NCBI GenBank assembly: GCA_041678625.1
Contig: JBAYNS010000032.1
Span: 1-10,132 of the forward strand
DNA length: 10,132 nt
Direction: 5' to 3'
Source: JBAYNS01 sp041678625
GTDB lineage: Bacteria > Patescibacteriota > Gracilibacteria > Peribacterales > Peribacteraceae
This document shows positions 1 to 4,979 of the stretch, in pieces. The notes under the pieces are model-generated. The model made no database searches. It was given only the letters and a program-made list of their open reading frames with translations, and was not told the DNA's origin. The stretch's first letter is position 1. Each line of letters starts with the position of its first letter. Made by a program: the position numbers and the translations under genes.

Positions 1-671
1 ACTGCAAGGCTCAAATCATTATGGCAGTGTGCTCCGACCATAGTATTATTTCCGGCAACACGAGAGAGTTGCGTTGTTGCTTCAGCGACTTGTTGAGGCA
101 GACATCCTCCATTTGTATCACAGCCAACAAGCACATCAGCACCGGAATTCTTGGCAACACGCATAGTTTCCAGTGCATATTCTCTCTGATCGTCTGTTCT
201 GCCATTTTGCCATTGTACGTAGAAGAATTCTCCATCAAAGATCAATTCAACATCTGGGAATTGACTGCGAATGTATGCAATGGTGCTCTGGATGATATCC
301 AGATTTTGCTGTCTGTCCAAACGTATGGAAGCCGCTTCGTCTGGACCGGACTTCCCGACAACAGTGAGAACGGGAGCTTGTGTTGCGAGCATGGCACGAA
401 TGCCGGGGTCATCCTCAGGTCGGACTCTGCACCTATGTGTTTTGCCGAATGCAGCGATGAGTGTGGTACCGAGCTGATCACGTATTGCATGCACGCGCCG
501 GAACGCTTCCATTGTCATCTTGCTCGATTCGGCAAACGCAAGTTCCACACGTGGTATACCCAGTGCAGCGTCCAATTCTGCAATACGCACGTACTGATCT
601 GGGTGTGGATCAATGACGGGGGATTGCGCCATATCTCGTAGAGTGTCCATGATTTGGAGTTGTCGTCCCAT
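1..671 (-). CDS. cimA: (R)-citramalate synthase-like HMGL-family enzyme, 3' end outside window
   Basis: The minus strand is open from ATG 671 to the window edge, about 223 codons, so only the N-terminal part is present. It resembles the DRE-TIM/HMGL family, which condenses acetyl-CoA with a 2-keto acid. Citramalate synthase uses pyruvate and starts a threonine-independent isoleucine route. Visible landmarks are LRD at residues 11-13 (metal-binding loop), AAFGKTHR (73-80) followed by PEDDPGIRAML, VLTVVGKS (101-108), IFDGE (144-148), CDTNGG (184-189) and the metal-binding HCHND (215-219). The order and spacing fit CimA better than 2-isopropylmalate synthase. The usual DTTLRDG loop is altered: G is replaced by M14. 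ATG 671 is the only standard start before the in-frame stop at 734-732, and no Shine-Dalgarno is visible. The Ile-rich leader upstream supports an isoleucine role. An isopropylmalate or homocitrate synthase cannot be excluded without the C-terminus. Confidence 0.82.
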   Translation of the reverse strand, partial: MGRQLQIMDTLRDMAQSPVIDPHPDQYVRIAELDAALGIPRVELAFAESSKMTMEAFRRVHAIRDQLGTTLIAAFGKTHRCRVRPEDDPGIRAMLATQAPVLTVVGKSGPDEAASIRLDRQQNLDIIQSTIAYIRSQFPDVELIFDGEFFYVQWQNGRTDDQREYALETMRVAKNSGADVLVGCDTNGGCLPQQVAEATTQLSRVAGNNTMVGAHCHNDLSLA

Positions 672-679
672 ATATACAT

Positions 680-707
680 AAAAAGAAACCGCCTTGGAGT
701 CTGGCGG
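680..707 (-). terminator. Attenuator (intrinsic terminator) in the cimA leader
   Basis: Read on the minus strand, CCGCC (707-703) pairs with GGCGG (693-689) across a 9-nt loop, followed at once by TTTCTTTTT (688-680). This is a Rho-independent terminator lying between the leader peptide and the cimA start, so it would cut off transcription before cimA. A competing pairing is available: CTGGCG (748-743), the last sense codons of the leader peptide, is exactly complementary to CGCCAG (706-701), which includes four of the five bases of the terminator's 5' arm. The two structures exclude each other, as in classical amino-acid attenuators. Confidence 0.72.
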
Positions 708-739
708 GGGAGTAGAAGTTTCGATCAGCAGTTACTTCC

Positions 740-793
740 TCACGCCAGGCGCGGGATAATAATGATGCTGATAATCTGTGAGCAATGACTCAT
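740..793 (-). CDS. Isoleucine-rich leader peptide of the cimA attenuator
   Basis: A 17-codon ORF on the minus strand runs from ATG 793 to TGA 742-740 and reads MSHCSQIISIIIIPRLA. Codons 7-13 are ATT ATC AGC ATC ATT ATT ATC: six Ile codons in seven, directly ahead of a terminator and an isoleucine-pathway-type gene. This is the layout of ribosome-mediated attenuators such as ilv and thr leaders. The predicted transcription start is about 4 nt before the ATG, so translation would begin almost at the mRNA 5' end. An alternative in-frame ATG lies at 805, but it overlaps the -10 box and would not be transcribed. By inference, ribosome stalling at the Ile run leaves 748-743 free to form the antiterminator, while reading to the stop codon masks it and lets the terminator form. 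The ORF is too short for usual gene callers. Confidence 0.75.
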   Translation of the reverse strand: MSHCSQIISIIIIPRLA

Positions 794-803
794 CGTTGCG
801 GGC

Positions 804-831
804 ATTGTAGGAGGATCTATGTTCTTGTCAA
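804..831 (-). promoter_or_regulatory. Sigma70-type promoter of the leader peptide/cimA
   Basis: On the minus strand there is a perfect TTGACA (831-826), a 16-nt spacer, then TACAAT (809-804), one mismatch from TATAAT. A start about 7 nt downstream (near 797) would put the leader ATG at +5, a near-leaderless transcript. The plus strand of this region contains an apparent AGGAGG, but that is only the complement of the spacer. Confidence 0.72.
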
Positions 832-913
832 ATGTATTCACAAAGAAGAACCTCGGTGATTTGCGGAAGGCACGAGCGGTGGTAAAGAGCTTCCTTCTGC
901 TGCTCTCTCGCGC

Positions 914-919
914 TAGGAT
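914..919 (+). promoter_or_regulatory. Possible -10 box of the tRNA-Pro gene
   Basis: TAGGAT lies 13 nt before the tRNA 5' end, a reasonable -10 position for a short pre-tRNA leader. The hexamer 17 nt upstream (TTCCTT, 891-896) is a poor -35, so this is a weak call from position only. The rest of 832-932 holds nothing else I can support. Confidence 0.25.
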
Positions 920-932
920 AACCGCGCTTTCT

Positions 933-1008
933 CGGGGTGTAGCTCAGTTGGTAGAGTGCGTGACTCGGGTTCACGAGGTCCCGGGTTCGAGTCCCGGCAC
1001 CCCGACCA
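933..1008 (+). tRNA. tRNA-Pro (anticodon CGG)
   Basis: A full cloverleaf of 76 nt is visible, including encoded CCA (1006-1008). The acceptor CGGGGTG (933-939) pairs with CACCCCG (998-1004). The D stem is GCTC/GAGT. The anticodon stem CGTGA/TCACG encloses loop CTCGGGT, with anticodon CGG at 966-968 followed by G37. The T arm is CCGGG-TTCGAGT-CCCGG. The C1-G72 pair, A73 and GGG at 35-37 are usual for bacterial proline tRNAs. It decodes CCG. Confidence 0.95.
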
Positions 1009-1025
1009 ACCTCCGCAGGAGGTTG
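1007..1025 (+). repeat. Hairpin directly 3' of tRNA-Pro
   Basis: CAACCTCC (1007-1014) and GGAGGTTG (1018-1025) form an 8-bp stem with a GCA loop. It begins inside the tRNA CCA end and abuts the terminator. It could guide 3' processing of the pre-tRNA or simply strengthen termination. Function is not shown by the sequence. Confidence 0.5.
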
Positions 1026-1067
1026 TCCACCGTAGCCTCCCCGAAGGGGAGCGAAGGTGGACTTTTT
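1025..1067 (+). terminator. Intrinsic terminator of the tRNA-Pro transcript
   Basis: A two-tier hairpin: GTCCACC (1025-1031) pairs with GGTGGAC (1056-1062), and an inner stem CTCCCC (1037-1042)/GGGGAG (1046-1051) is capped by GAA. It is followed by TTTTT (1063-1067). No T tract follows on the other strand, so it acts on the plus strand only. Confidence 0.85.
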
Positions 1068-1202
1068 AAGCAAGATCTCCTGCTACGGTTGGCAAGTCCA
1101 CCAGGAGCAGAGACTGGTTAGGTCAGACAAAAGGACGATGTTCGAAAGGCTGGAGAGATCATCAAAAAGACACAAGATTCCGCTGGTGATTTTTAATCAT
1201 TA

Positions 1203-1451
1203 TTACTCCAATTCTTTAATATCTTTGAATCCATTGTGTATGACCAGTACCAGGATTCCCAACAGTGTGGAGATCGCGTAACTCACTGCATCGTTATTCG
1301 GAAAGAGATACATATCCAATACCCCCCACATACCGCGCCAAAAGAGAACGATAGCCGTACCAATCAAAATGGAATTGAGAATGGGGTGCGGCATCTCAAT
1401 GAAGCGCTTGTAGTGCTTATGGCATTTCTCGACGGCAGATATGTGTTTCAC
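1203..1451 (-). CDS. Small two-helix membrane protein of unknown function (82 aa)
   Basis: The protein has a short basic, His-containing N-terminus. Two hydrophobic segments follow at about residues 24-38 and 56-71, linked by the conserved-looking stretch FWRGMWGVLDMYLFP (37-51). The C-terminus is charged (FKDIKELE). I recall similar proteins with an RGxWxxxDxYLFP signature in CPR genomes but know no function, so this family statement is from memory. The start is GTG 1451, because a perfect -10 TATAAT ends 6 nt upstream and would give a leaderless mRNA beginning at or next to the GTG. Met20 is an alternative start. It is divergent from the 60-aa ORF/mpg operon. Confidence 0.75.
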   Translation of the reverse strand: MKHISAVEKCHKHYKRFIEMPHPILNSILIGTAIVLFWRGMWGVLDMYLFPNNDAVSYAISTLLGILVLVIHNGFKDIKELE

Positions 1452-1457
1452 ATATAT

Positions 1458-1486
1458 ATTATACTAGATTCGTGTATTTATAGCAA
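1458..1486 (-). promoter_or_regulatory. Promoter of the 82-aa membrane protein gene
   Basis: Minus strand: TTGCTA (1486-1481), 17-nt spacer, perfect TATAAT (1463-1458). The expected start is about 1451, which is the first base of the GTG codon, so a leaderless transcript is predicted. Confidence 0.7.
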
Positions 1487-1545
1487 ATATCACATGGCTG
1501 TTGCTTTACTGCAGGAATGCCTTTCTGAATTGATAATCCTTTCAT

Positions 1546-1574
1546 TTGACATAGATGTTACATATTTGTTTAAT
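1546..1574 (+). promoter_or_regulatory. Promoter of the 60-aa ORF-mpg operon
   Basis: TTGACA (1546-1551), 17-nt spacer, TTTAAT (1569-1574). The ATG at 1583 follows the -10 box by 8 nt, again predicting a leaderless or 1-2 nt-leader mRNA. With the promoter at 1458-1486 it makes a divergent pair in the 1452-1582 intergenic region. Confidence 0.7.
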
Positions 1575-1582
1575 ATTCGCAT

Positions 1583-1765
1583 ATGACTAATGAAAACCTG
1601 CAACGTCCAACCGCCGGTGTCGATACGCCAAAAATTCCTATTGTGAGCTACGATTGCTCCTTAGGGGTACCTCTCGACGATCCGCGTTTTTGGCCTGACG
1701 GCAAAGCACCGGGCACACAGGCACGTCATCTTCTTGGAGCAGGTGAAGGAGAAGGCGAAGGCTGA
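1583..1765 (+). CDS. Hypothetical 60-aa protein upstream of mpg
   Basis: I do not recognise this ORF. It has 60 codons ending in TGA. It is polar with many Pro and Gly residues, has no signal peptide or membrane segment, and ends in an alternating Gly-Glu tail (GEGEGEG). Support for it being real is the strong promoter (1546-1574) positioned so that transcription starts at its ATG, and the 15-nt gap to mpg, which suggests co-transcription. The Gly-Glu tail is encoded by a small GA-rich repeat that also lies just ahead of the mpg start. Confidence 0.55.
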   Translation: MTNENLQRPTAGVDTPKIPIVSYDCSLGVPLDDPRFWPDGKAPGTQARHLLGAGEGEGEG

Positions 1766-1780
1766 GGTACTATATGCAGC

Positions 1781-2320
1781 ATGGCGCATCCGCAGACCAG
1801 TTGTGTTCTTCCTTCGGCGTTCTTTGAACGTCCGGTTCTTACGGTTGCACAGGAACTTTTAGGAAAACATCTTTTAAAGCAAACCCTAGAAGGCATTCGG
1901 GGAGGAATGATTACCGAAGTGGAAGCGTACGATGGTGTGCAGGATAAGGCGTGCCATGCACACAAAGGTCTCACGCCGCGGACACGCGTGATGTTCGGGC
2001 CGGCAGGACATTGGTATGTGTATCTCTGCTACGGCATGTACTGGATGCTCAATATCGTCACGGGGGAAGAAGGGTATCCGGCTGCAGTGCTCATCCGAGG
2101 TGTTGGCGATTGGAATGGTCCCGGAAAGCTCACGAGGGCGCTTCATATTGATCGCAAGCTCAACGGAGCCGTTGCGACTGTGCAGAGTGGATTGTGGATT
2201 GAAGATCGCGGCACGATCATCCCGCCGTCACATATCAAGCGAACCCCGCGTATTGGGGTTGCGTATGCCAAGGAATGGGCGGAGAAACCGTATCGGTTTG
2301 TGCTGATGTCACAAGAGTGA
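1781..2320 (+). CDS. mpg: 3-methyladenine DNA glycosylase (AAG/MPG family), short form
   Basis: This is a base-excision repair enzyme that flips out and removes alkylated or deaminated purines such as 3-methyladenine and hypoxanthine. The 179-aa sequence matches the AAG fold: LPSAFFERPVLTVAQELLG at 10-28, ITEVEAY at 44-50, then HAHKGLTPRTRVMFG, YVYLCYGMYWMLNIV (79-93) and NGPGKLTRAL (112-121). By alignment to human AAG, E48 is the catalytic Glu; Y50, H59 and Y81 are the base-stacking pocket and N91 the gatekeeper Asn. All are present. The stretch between LIRG and NGPGKL, which in the human enzyme holds an extra segment of about 25 residues, is reduced to a few residues, so this is a compact version. 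The start at 1781 keeps the normal N-terminal motif. A GAGG lies 13 nt upstream, too far to be a good Shine-Dalgarno. It ends in TGA. Confidence 0.93.
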   Translation: MAHPQTSCVLPSAFFERPVLTVAQELLGKHLLKQTLEGIRGGMITEVEAYDGVQDKACHAHKGLTPRTRVMFGPAGHWYVYLCYGMYWMLNIVTGEEGYPAAVLIRGVGDWNGPGKLTRALHIDRKLNGAVATVQSGLWIEDRGTIIPPSHIKRTPRIGVAYAKEWAEKPYRFVLMSQE

Positions 2321-2356
2321 TGAGAGTAAAGAGATGTTTGTAGGTACCAAAAGGAA

Positions 2357-2368
2357 ACCAAAGCAACC
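2357..2368 (+). repeat. Left arm of a 12-bp inverted repeat interrupted by the IS element
   Basis: ACCAAAGCAACC is the exact reverse complement of GGTTGCTTTGGT at 4980-4991. With the element and one target copy removed, the arms would be 24 nt apart, giving a 12-bp stem with the GATAAAAT target in its loop. It may have been the mpg/lemA intergenic terminator or an operator, but no good T tract follows on the plus strand. Confidence 0.7.
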
Positions 2369-2371
2369 AAG

Positions 2372-2379
2372 GATAAAAT
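2372..2379 (+). repeat. Target site duplication, left copy (GATAAAAT)
   Basis: This 8-bp direct repeat is identical to 4959-4966 and abuts the outer end of the left terminal inverted repeat. Eight base pairs is the duplication size known for the IS1595 family. Confidence 0.93.
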
Positions 2380-2405
2380 GGCGACTATCCCTTGACATAT
2401 AGTAA
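2380..2405 (+). repeat. Left terminal inverted repeat of the IS1595-family element
   Basis: The 26-bp end is GGCGACTATCCC, then six bases, then TATAGTAA. The right end read in reverse complement (4958-4933) has the same 12- and 8-bp blocks, with only the central hexamer differing (TTGACA here, CCAGAG on the right): 20/26 identity. The TTGACA block is the -35 box of the transposase promoter. Confidence 0.92.
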
Positions 2406-2420
2406 GCCAAAAGCTAGTAT
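2392..2420 (+). promoter_or_regulatory. Transposase promoter embedded in the left inverted repeat
   Basis: TTGACA (2392-2397), 17-nt spacer, TAGTAT (2415-2420). The -35 box occupies exactly the hexamer that differs between the two element ends, so only the left end drives the transposase. The expected start is near 2427, giving a roughly 15-nt leader with no Shine-Dalgarno. Confidence 0.7.
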
Positions 2421-2440
2421 GTAGGCACTTACCTACTACT
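2416..2440 (+). promoter_or_regulatory. Palindrome between -10 box and transposase ATG (possible operator or hairpin)
   Basis: GTAGG (2421-2425) pairs with CCTAC (2432-2436) around a 6-nt loop. AGTA (2416-2419) continues the stem with TACT (2437-2440) after a 1-nt bulge. It overlaps the -10 box and the presumed transcription start and ends 1 nt before the ATG. It could be a repressor site or an mRNA hairpin limiting translation. Transposases are often held down this way, but the role here is inference. Confidence 0.4.
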
Positions 2441-2441
2441 T

Positions 2442-3332
2442 ATGAGCAAATTTACCATTCTAGACTTTACAAAGAAGTTCCCAGACGACACAGCGTGTCT
2501 CAACTATTTGTTTCAAAAGCAGTATAGCAATAGAGCATGTTCTAAGTGCGAACGTACAGGACAGTACCACCGTCAGGGAAAAACAGCGCACTATGTGTGT
2601 AACTGTGGAGGCGATCAGGTTTCCCCTAAAGCTGGCACAATCTTTGAGAAGTCCTCTACTGATCTTGTGAAGTGGTTCTTTGCTATTTACCTTTTCTCTC
2701 AGAGTCGTAATGGGGTTGCAGCTAAAGAGCTTGAGCGTGAGCTTGGAGTCACATACAAATGTGCATGGCGAATGGCAAAAGAAATTCGTAAATTGATGAT
2801 TGATGAAACAGGACTTTTGAAAGGTACAGTCGAAGCAGACGAGACTTGGATTGGAGGTAAGCGAAAGATGAAGCATAAAATGGATAACAAGACTATTGTA
2901 TTCGGAGCAGTCGAAAGGAAGGGGAAGGTAAACACTCGCATCATTCCAAACACCACAGAGCAGTCTCTACTGGAATCTGTACGAGATAACGTAGCCAAGG
3001 GTTCTAAGTTGATGACAGACGACTATAGGGCATACAAGGGCATTGCGTTCGTCGAATGTTACGACCATGGAAGTGTCGCACACTCAAAGAGGCAGTATGT
3101 TAAAGGTGACGTACACACGAATACGATTGAAGGATTCTGGAGTCAGCTTAAAAGGTCTATTGACGGGACGTACCACGTTGTTTCTCCGAAGTACCTTTCT
3201 TCTTATCTTGCGGAGTTTCAGTTCCGGTACAACTATCGCGACCACGATTCTTTGCACCTTTTCGATTGGATGCTTGGGCGTGTGGGTTTACCGCACGTTC
3301 TAGCATATCAAAGAAACGGTTCTTATCTGTAA
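2442..3332 (+). CDS. IS1595-family (ISXO2-like) DDE transposase
   Basis: At 296 aa this is full length for the family. The N-terminal zinc ribbon has CSKC (33-36) and CNC (53-55). It is followed by a helix-turn-helix-like part with WRMAKEIRKLM (109-119). The catalytic domain starts at EADETWIGG (131-139), with D133 as first catalytic Asp. LMTDDYRAYKG (190-200) gives the second Asp (D193 or D194), and HTNTIEGFWSQLKR (225-238) gives E230. These are the usual three DDE blocks of the IS1595 group. The C-terminus (FQFRYNYR) is typical. No frameshift or missing residue is seen, so the enzyme should be active. ATG 2442 is the only start compatible with the promoter at 2392-2420. It ends 113 bp before the convergent passenger gene. 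Confidence 0.95.
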   Translation: MSKFTILDFTKKFPDDTACLNYLFQKQYSNRACSKCERTGQYHRQGKTAHYVCNCGGDQVSPKAGTIFEKSSTDLVKWFFAIYLFSQSRNGVAAKELERELGVTYKCAWRMAKEIRKLMIDETGLLKGTVEADETWIGGKRKMKHKMDNKTIVFGAVERKGKVNTRIIPNTTEQSLLESVRDNVAKGSKLMTDDYRAYKGIAFVECYDHGSVAHSKRQYVKGDVHTNTIEGFWSQLKRSIDGTYHVVSPKYLSSYLAEFQFRYNYRDHDSLHLFDWMLGRVGLPHVLAYQRNGSYL

Positions 3333-3368
3333 AATCTTTCGTCATGGTATCTATTCTATCATACAACC

Positions 3369-3441
3369 AATCAAATAGGATTTTGCGTAGAATAGCCAAT
3401 TCTATGAATAATCTTTATTATAATCAAATAACCATCAAATA
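3369..3441. repeat. Short direct repeats between the convergent IS genes
   Basis: ATCAAATA occurs three times (3370-3377, 3423-3430, 3434-3441). The first and third copies lie in a longer similar context (ACC, one optional A, ATCAAATA, then purine-GATTT). They sit in the AT-rich 3333-3445 gap between the two stop codons. Chance in AT-rich DNA is possible, and no function is evident. Confidence 0.35.
3386..3406. terminator. Weak hairpin between convergent transposase and passenger genes
   Basis: TAGAAT (3388-3393) and ATTCTA (3399-3404) pair around AGCCA. A G-U and a C-G pair extend the stem to 8 bp. The position between two convergent stop codons suits a bidirectional terminator, but the stem is AT-rich and neither side has a clean T tract. 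Confidence 0.35.
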
Positions 3442-3445
3442 AGAT

Positions 3446-4897
3446 TTAAGCCCAATATGGAATGTATTTGGCATGTTTTCTAGATTTGCTATCTGGATCA
3501 AATGGCTTTATCCATTTTCGTTCCGATGTTTCGCCGATTATACGAGACGCGGTTGCTTTATTCTTTTTTTCAATCGCCAAACGCTTACATAGAGAATCGT
3601 TCGTCATTGCTGAAGAATGAACAACATGCTGAATACAGCTATGGAAATAACATGCTCTACATTGTTCTTCCTTCGTTAGCTGTGTTAATGGTTTATGTGA
3701 ATAAATAGTCACTCTAACACAATCATTATTACTTTCAATTTTTGGTGGTGGCAGCTGTGCAACTTCAATATCTTCAAATGCACGATCTACTCCGCTTCCT
3801 CTTTTTTCGCAGATATGCATTCGGCGAAGTTTATCAGATAGTTTTTCATTGCGTGATTTTGGCGGATGATCAATAAAGCGATCTGGTTCAATCAAAGCAC
3901 TACCTGGATTTGATATTTCAATTCTATTTTCGAATATTTCAACGGTTGGAACAGAGCCTGCGATTGAAAAATCTTGATGAGATAATGCATTCGCAACAAA
4001 CTCACGAATACAACTTGCAGGGTAAACACGAAAAACCTTCCGTATGCCACCAATAATTTCTTCTCTAGCTGGTAATTGCCCCTCTATATATTGGATTAGA
4101 TTTTCAAATGTCACTGCATACCCCTTAGACCCACCAACGTCCCTCATGGCGTTGAGATTACTAATCCCGTCATATGTTATAACTCTCATTGCTCTATTTT
4201 GTAACTTCGGAAATGCGCCGAGATTCTCTGCCAAAAGAATGGCACCCAAATTTGTTATATGTAAATTTCCTTTTCTCTTTGTAACGAAACCTTCTTGTAA
4301 CATCTTTTCGATAATACCCTTTTGGTCTTTTGGTCTTGCAATCCCGGTAAGACGAAAATATGCATCAGTATTTAGCAACTCAATAATTTCAGATTCAGTA
4401 ACTTTTTCTTTTGCGATTTTATCTTCAAATGGCGTTTTTCTATCCCAAATAATTGCTTCTTTCTCTGGATAACTAGCTAAATTTTTGTTGTGACTCCCAA
4501 TTCGTATATAAGCCTTTCCTTTGAACTTAACAGGGCCAGCAGATGCTGGTTGAATGTAAAAAGCAACAAGCCTTCCATCAGGATGACTTATCTCTTCTAT
4601 CCTAAATTCAACACCTTGGTTCAGCATACCATCGAGCCAACACTCAAGATCTTCGCCACCTTTCCCTTTTGTAATTTTGTGATCAAAGGTTGTTCCTTTT
4701 ACAGCATGCGTTTGATCATCAATACCAAATATCAAATATGCCTCACCCATTTGATGCAAACATGCCGAATTTGCAAGCGCAGAAATGCATTCTCCAATTA
4801 CCTCAGGGGTTGGGTTATTCATTTTAAATTCTACATATTCAGTTTCAGCAGAAAGCTTTCTTAGCTCATTTATAATATCAACAGGATTGTCAGACAT
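3446..4897 (-). CDS. AlbA_2 (Schlafen-type) and GHKL ATP-binding protein, IS passenger
   Basis: A 483-aa protein with the full architecture of the COG2865-type 'ATP-binding protein/putative transcriptional regulator' family. The AlbA_2 domain spans about 14-150, with TEYVEFKMN (19-27) and AYLIFGIDD (53-61). A linker follows, then a HATPase_c_4-like domain: REFVANALSHQDF (298-310, N-box with E299, N303, H307, D309), RIEISNPG (325-332) and KRGSGVDRAFED (365-376). The C-terminal winged helix (about 405-480) has MTNDSLCKR, ASRIIGET and SRKHAKYIPYWA. Family members are thought to bind nucleic acid in an ATP-dependent way, and some sit in phage or defence contexts; exact activity is not established. 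ATG 4897 lies 7 nt after a -10 box. It is AT-rich compared with host genes, consistent with arrival on the element. It could control transposition, defend the element, or be selfish cargo. The sequence does not decide. Confidence 0.9.
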   Translation of the reverse strand: MSDNPVDIINELRKLSAETEYVEFKMNNPTPEVIGECISALANSACLHQMGEAYLIFGIDDQTHAVKGTTFDHKITKGKGGEDLECWLDGMLNQGVEFRIEEISHPDGRLVAFYIQPASAGPVKFKGKAYIRIGSHNKNLASYPEKEAIIWDRKTPFEDKIAKEKVTESEIIELLNTDAYFRLTGIARPKDQKGIIEKMLQEGFVTKRKGNLHITNLGAILLAENLGAFPKLQNRAMRVITYDGISNLNAMRDVGGSKGYAVTFENLIQYIEGQLPAREEIIGGIRKVFRVYPASCIREFVANALSHQDFSIAGSVPTVEIFENRIEISNPGSALIEPDRFIDHPPKSRNEKLSDKLRRMHICEKRGSGVDRAFEDIEVAQLPPPKIESNNDCVRVTIYSHKPLTQLTKEEQCRACYFHSCIQHVVHSSAMTNDSLCKRLAIEKKNKATASRIIGETSERKWIKPFDPDSKSRKHAKYIPYWA

Positions 4898-4904
4898 ACT
4901 TGAT

Positions 4905-4932
4905 ATTTTACACTTATATTAGATGCGATCAA
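4905..4932 (-). promoter_or_regulatory. Promoter of the passenger gene
   Basis: Minus strand: TTGATC (4932-4927), 16-nt spacer, TAAAAT (4910-4905), then 7 nt to ATG 4897, predicting a leaderless mRNA. The -35 starts immediately inside the right inverted repeat. Confidence 0.55.
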
Positions 4933-4958
4933 TTACTATACTCTGGGGGATAGTCGCC
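4933..4958 (-). repeat. Right terminal inverted repeat of the IS1595-family element
   Basis: TTACTATA (4933-4940), six bases, then GGGATAGTCGCC (4947-4958). In reverse complement it matches the left end at 20 of 26 positions with all mismatches in the central hexamer. The outer end abuts the GATAAAAT duplication. Confidence 0.92.
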
Positions 4959-4966
4959 GATAAAAT
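4959..4966 (+). repeat. Target site duplication, right copy (GATAAAAT)
   Basis: Identical to 2372-2379 and directly outside the right inverted repeat. Confidence 0.93.
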
Positions 4967-4979
4967 CTTCGATTTCGTC

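Larger units (their letters stand above)
2380..4958 (+). mobile_element. IS1595-family transposon with AlbA_2/ATPase passenger gene
   Basis: A 2579-bp element delimited by 26-bp inverted repeats and flanked by perfect 8-bp target duplications (GATAAAAT). It encodes a DDE transposase (2442-3332, plus) and a 483-aa AlbA_2/GHKL ATP-binding protein (3446-4897, minus) arranged tail to tail. Each gene has its own promoter close to its end of the element. IS1595-family elements are known to produce 8-bp duplications and some carry passenger genes. The intact ends, duplications and ORFs suggest a recent, probably still mobile insertion. The interior, especially the passenger, is clearly more AT-rich than the flanking host genes. 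Confidence 0.92.

Noticed and set aside
21..641. Open plus-strand frame of about 200 codons
   Set aside because: It is the shadow of the minus-strand cimA-like gene, whose frame shows clear HMGL-family motifs. The plus-strand translation resembles nothing.
819..1121. Plus-strand 100-codon ORF with a perfect AGGAGG 5 nt before its ATG
   Set aside because: It runs straight through tRNA-Pro and its terminator, and the AGGAGG is the complement of the cimA leader promoter spacer. Treated as coincidence.
1057..1281. Plus-strand 74-codon ORF after tRNA-Pro
   Set aside because: It starts inside the tRNA terminator, overlaps the 3' end of the minus-strand membrane protein and has no motif. The stretch 1068-1202 holds nothing I can support.
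3157..3399. Minus-strand 80-codon ORF over the end of the transposase
   Set aside because: Antisense to conserved transposase codons, with a low-complexity basic tail. A shadow frame.
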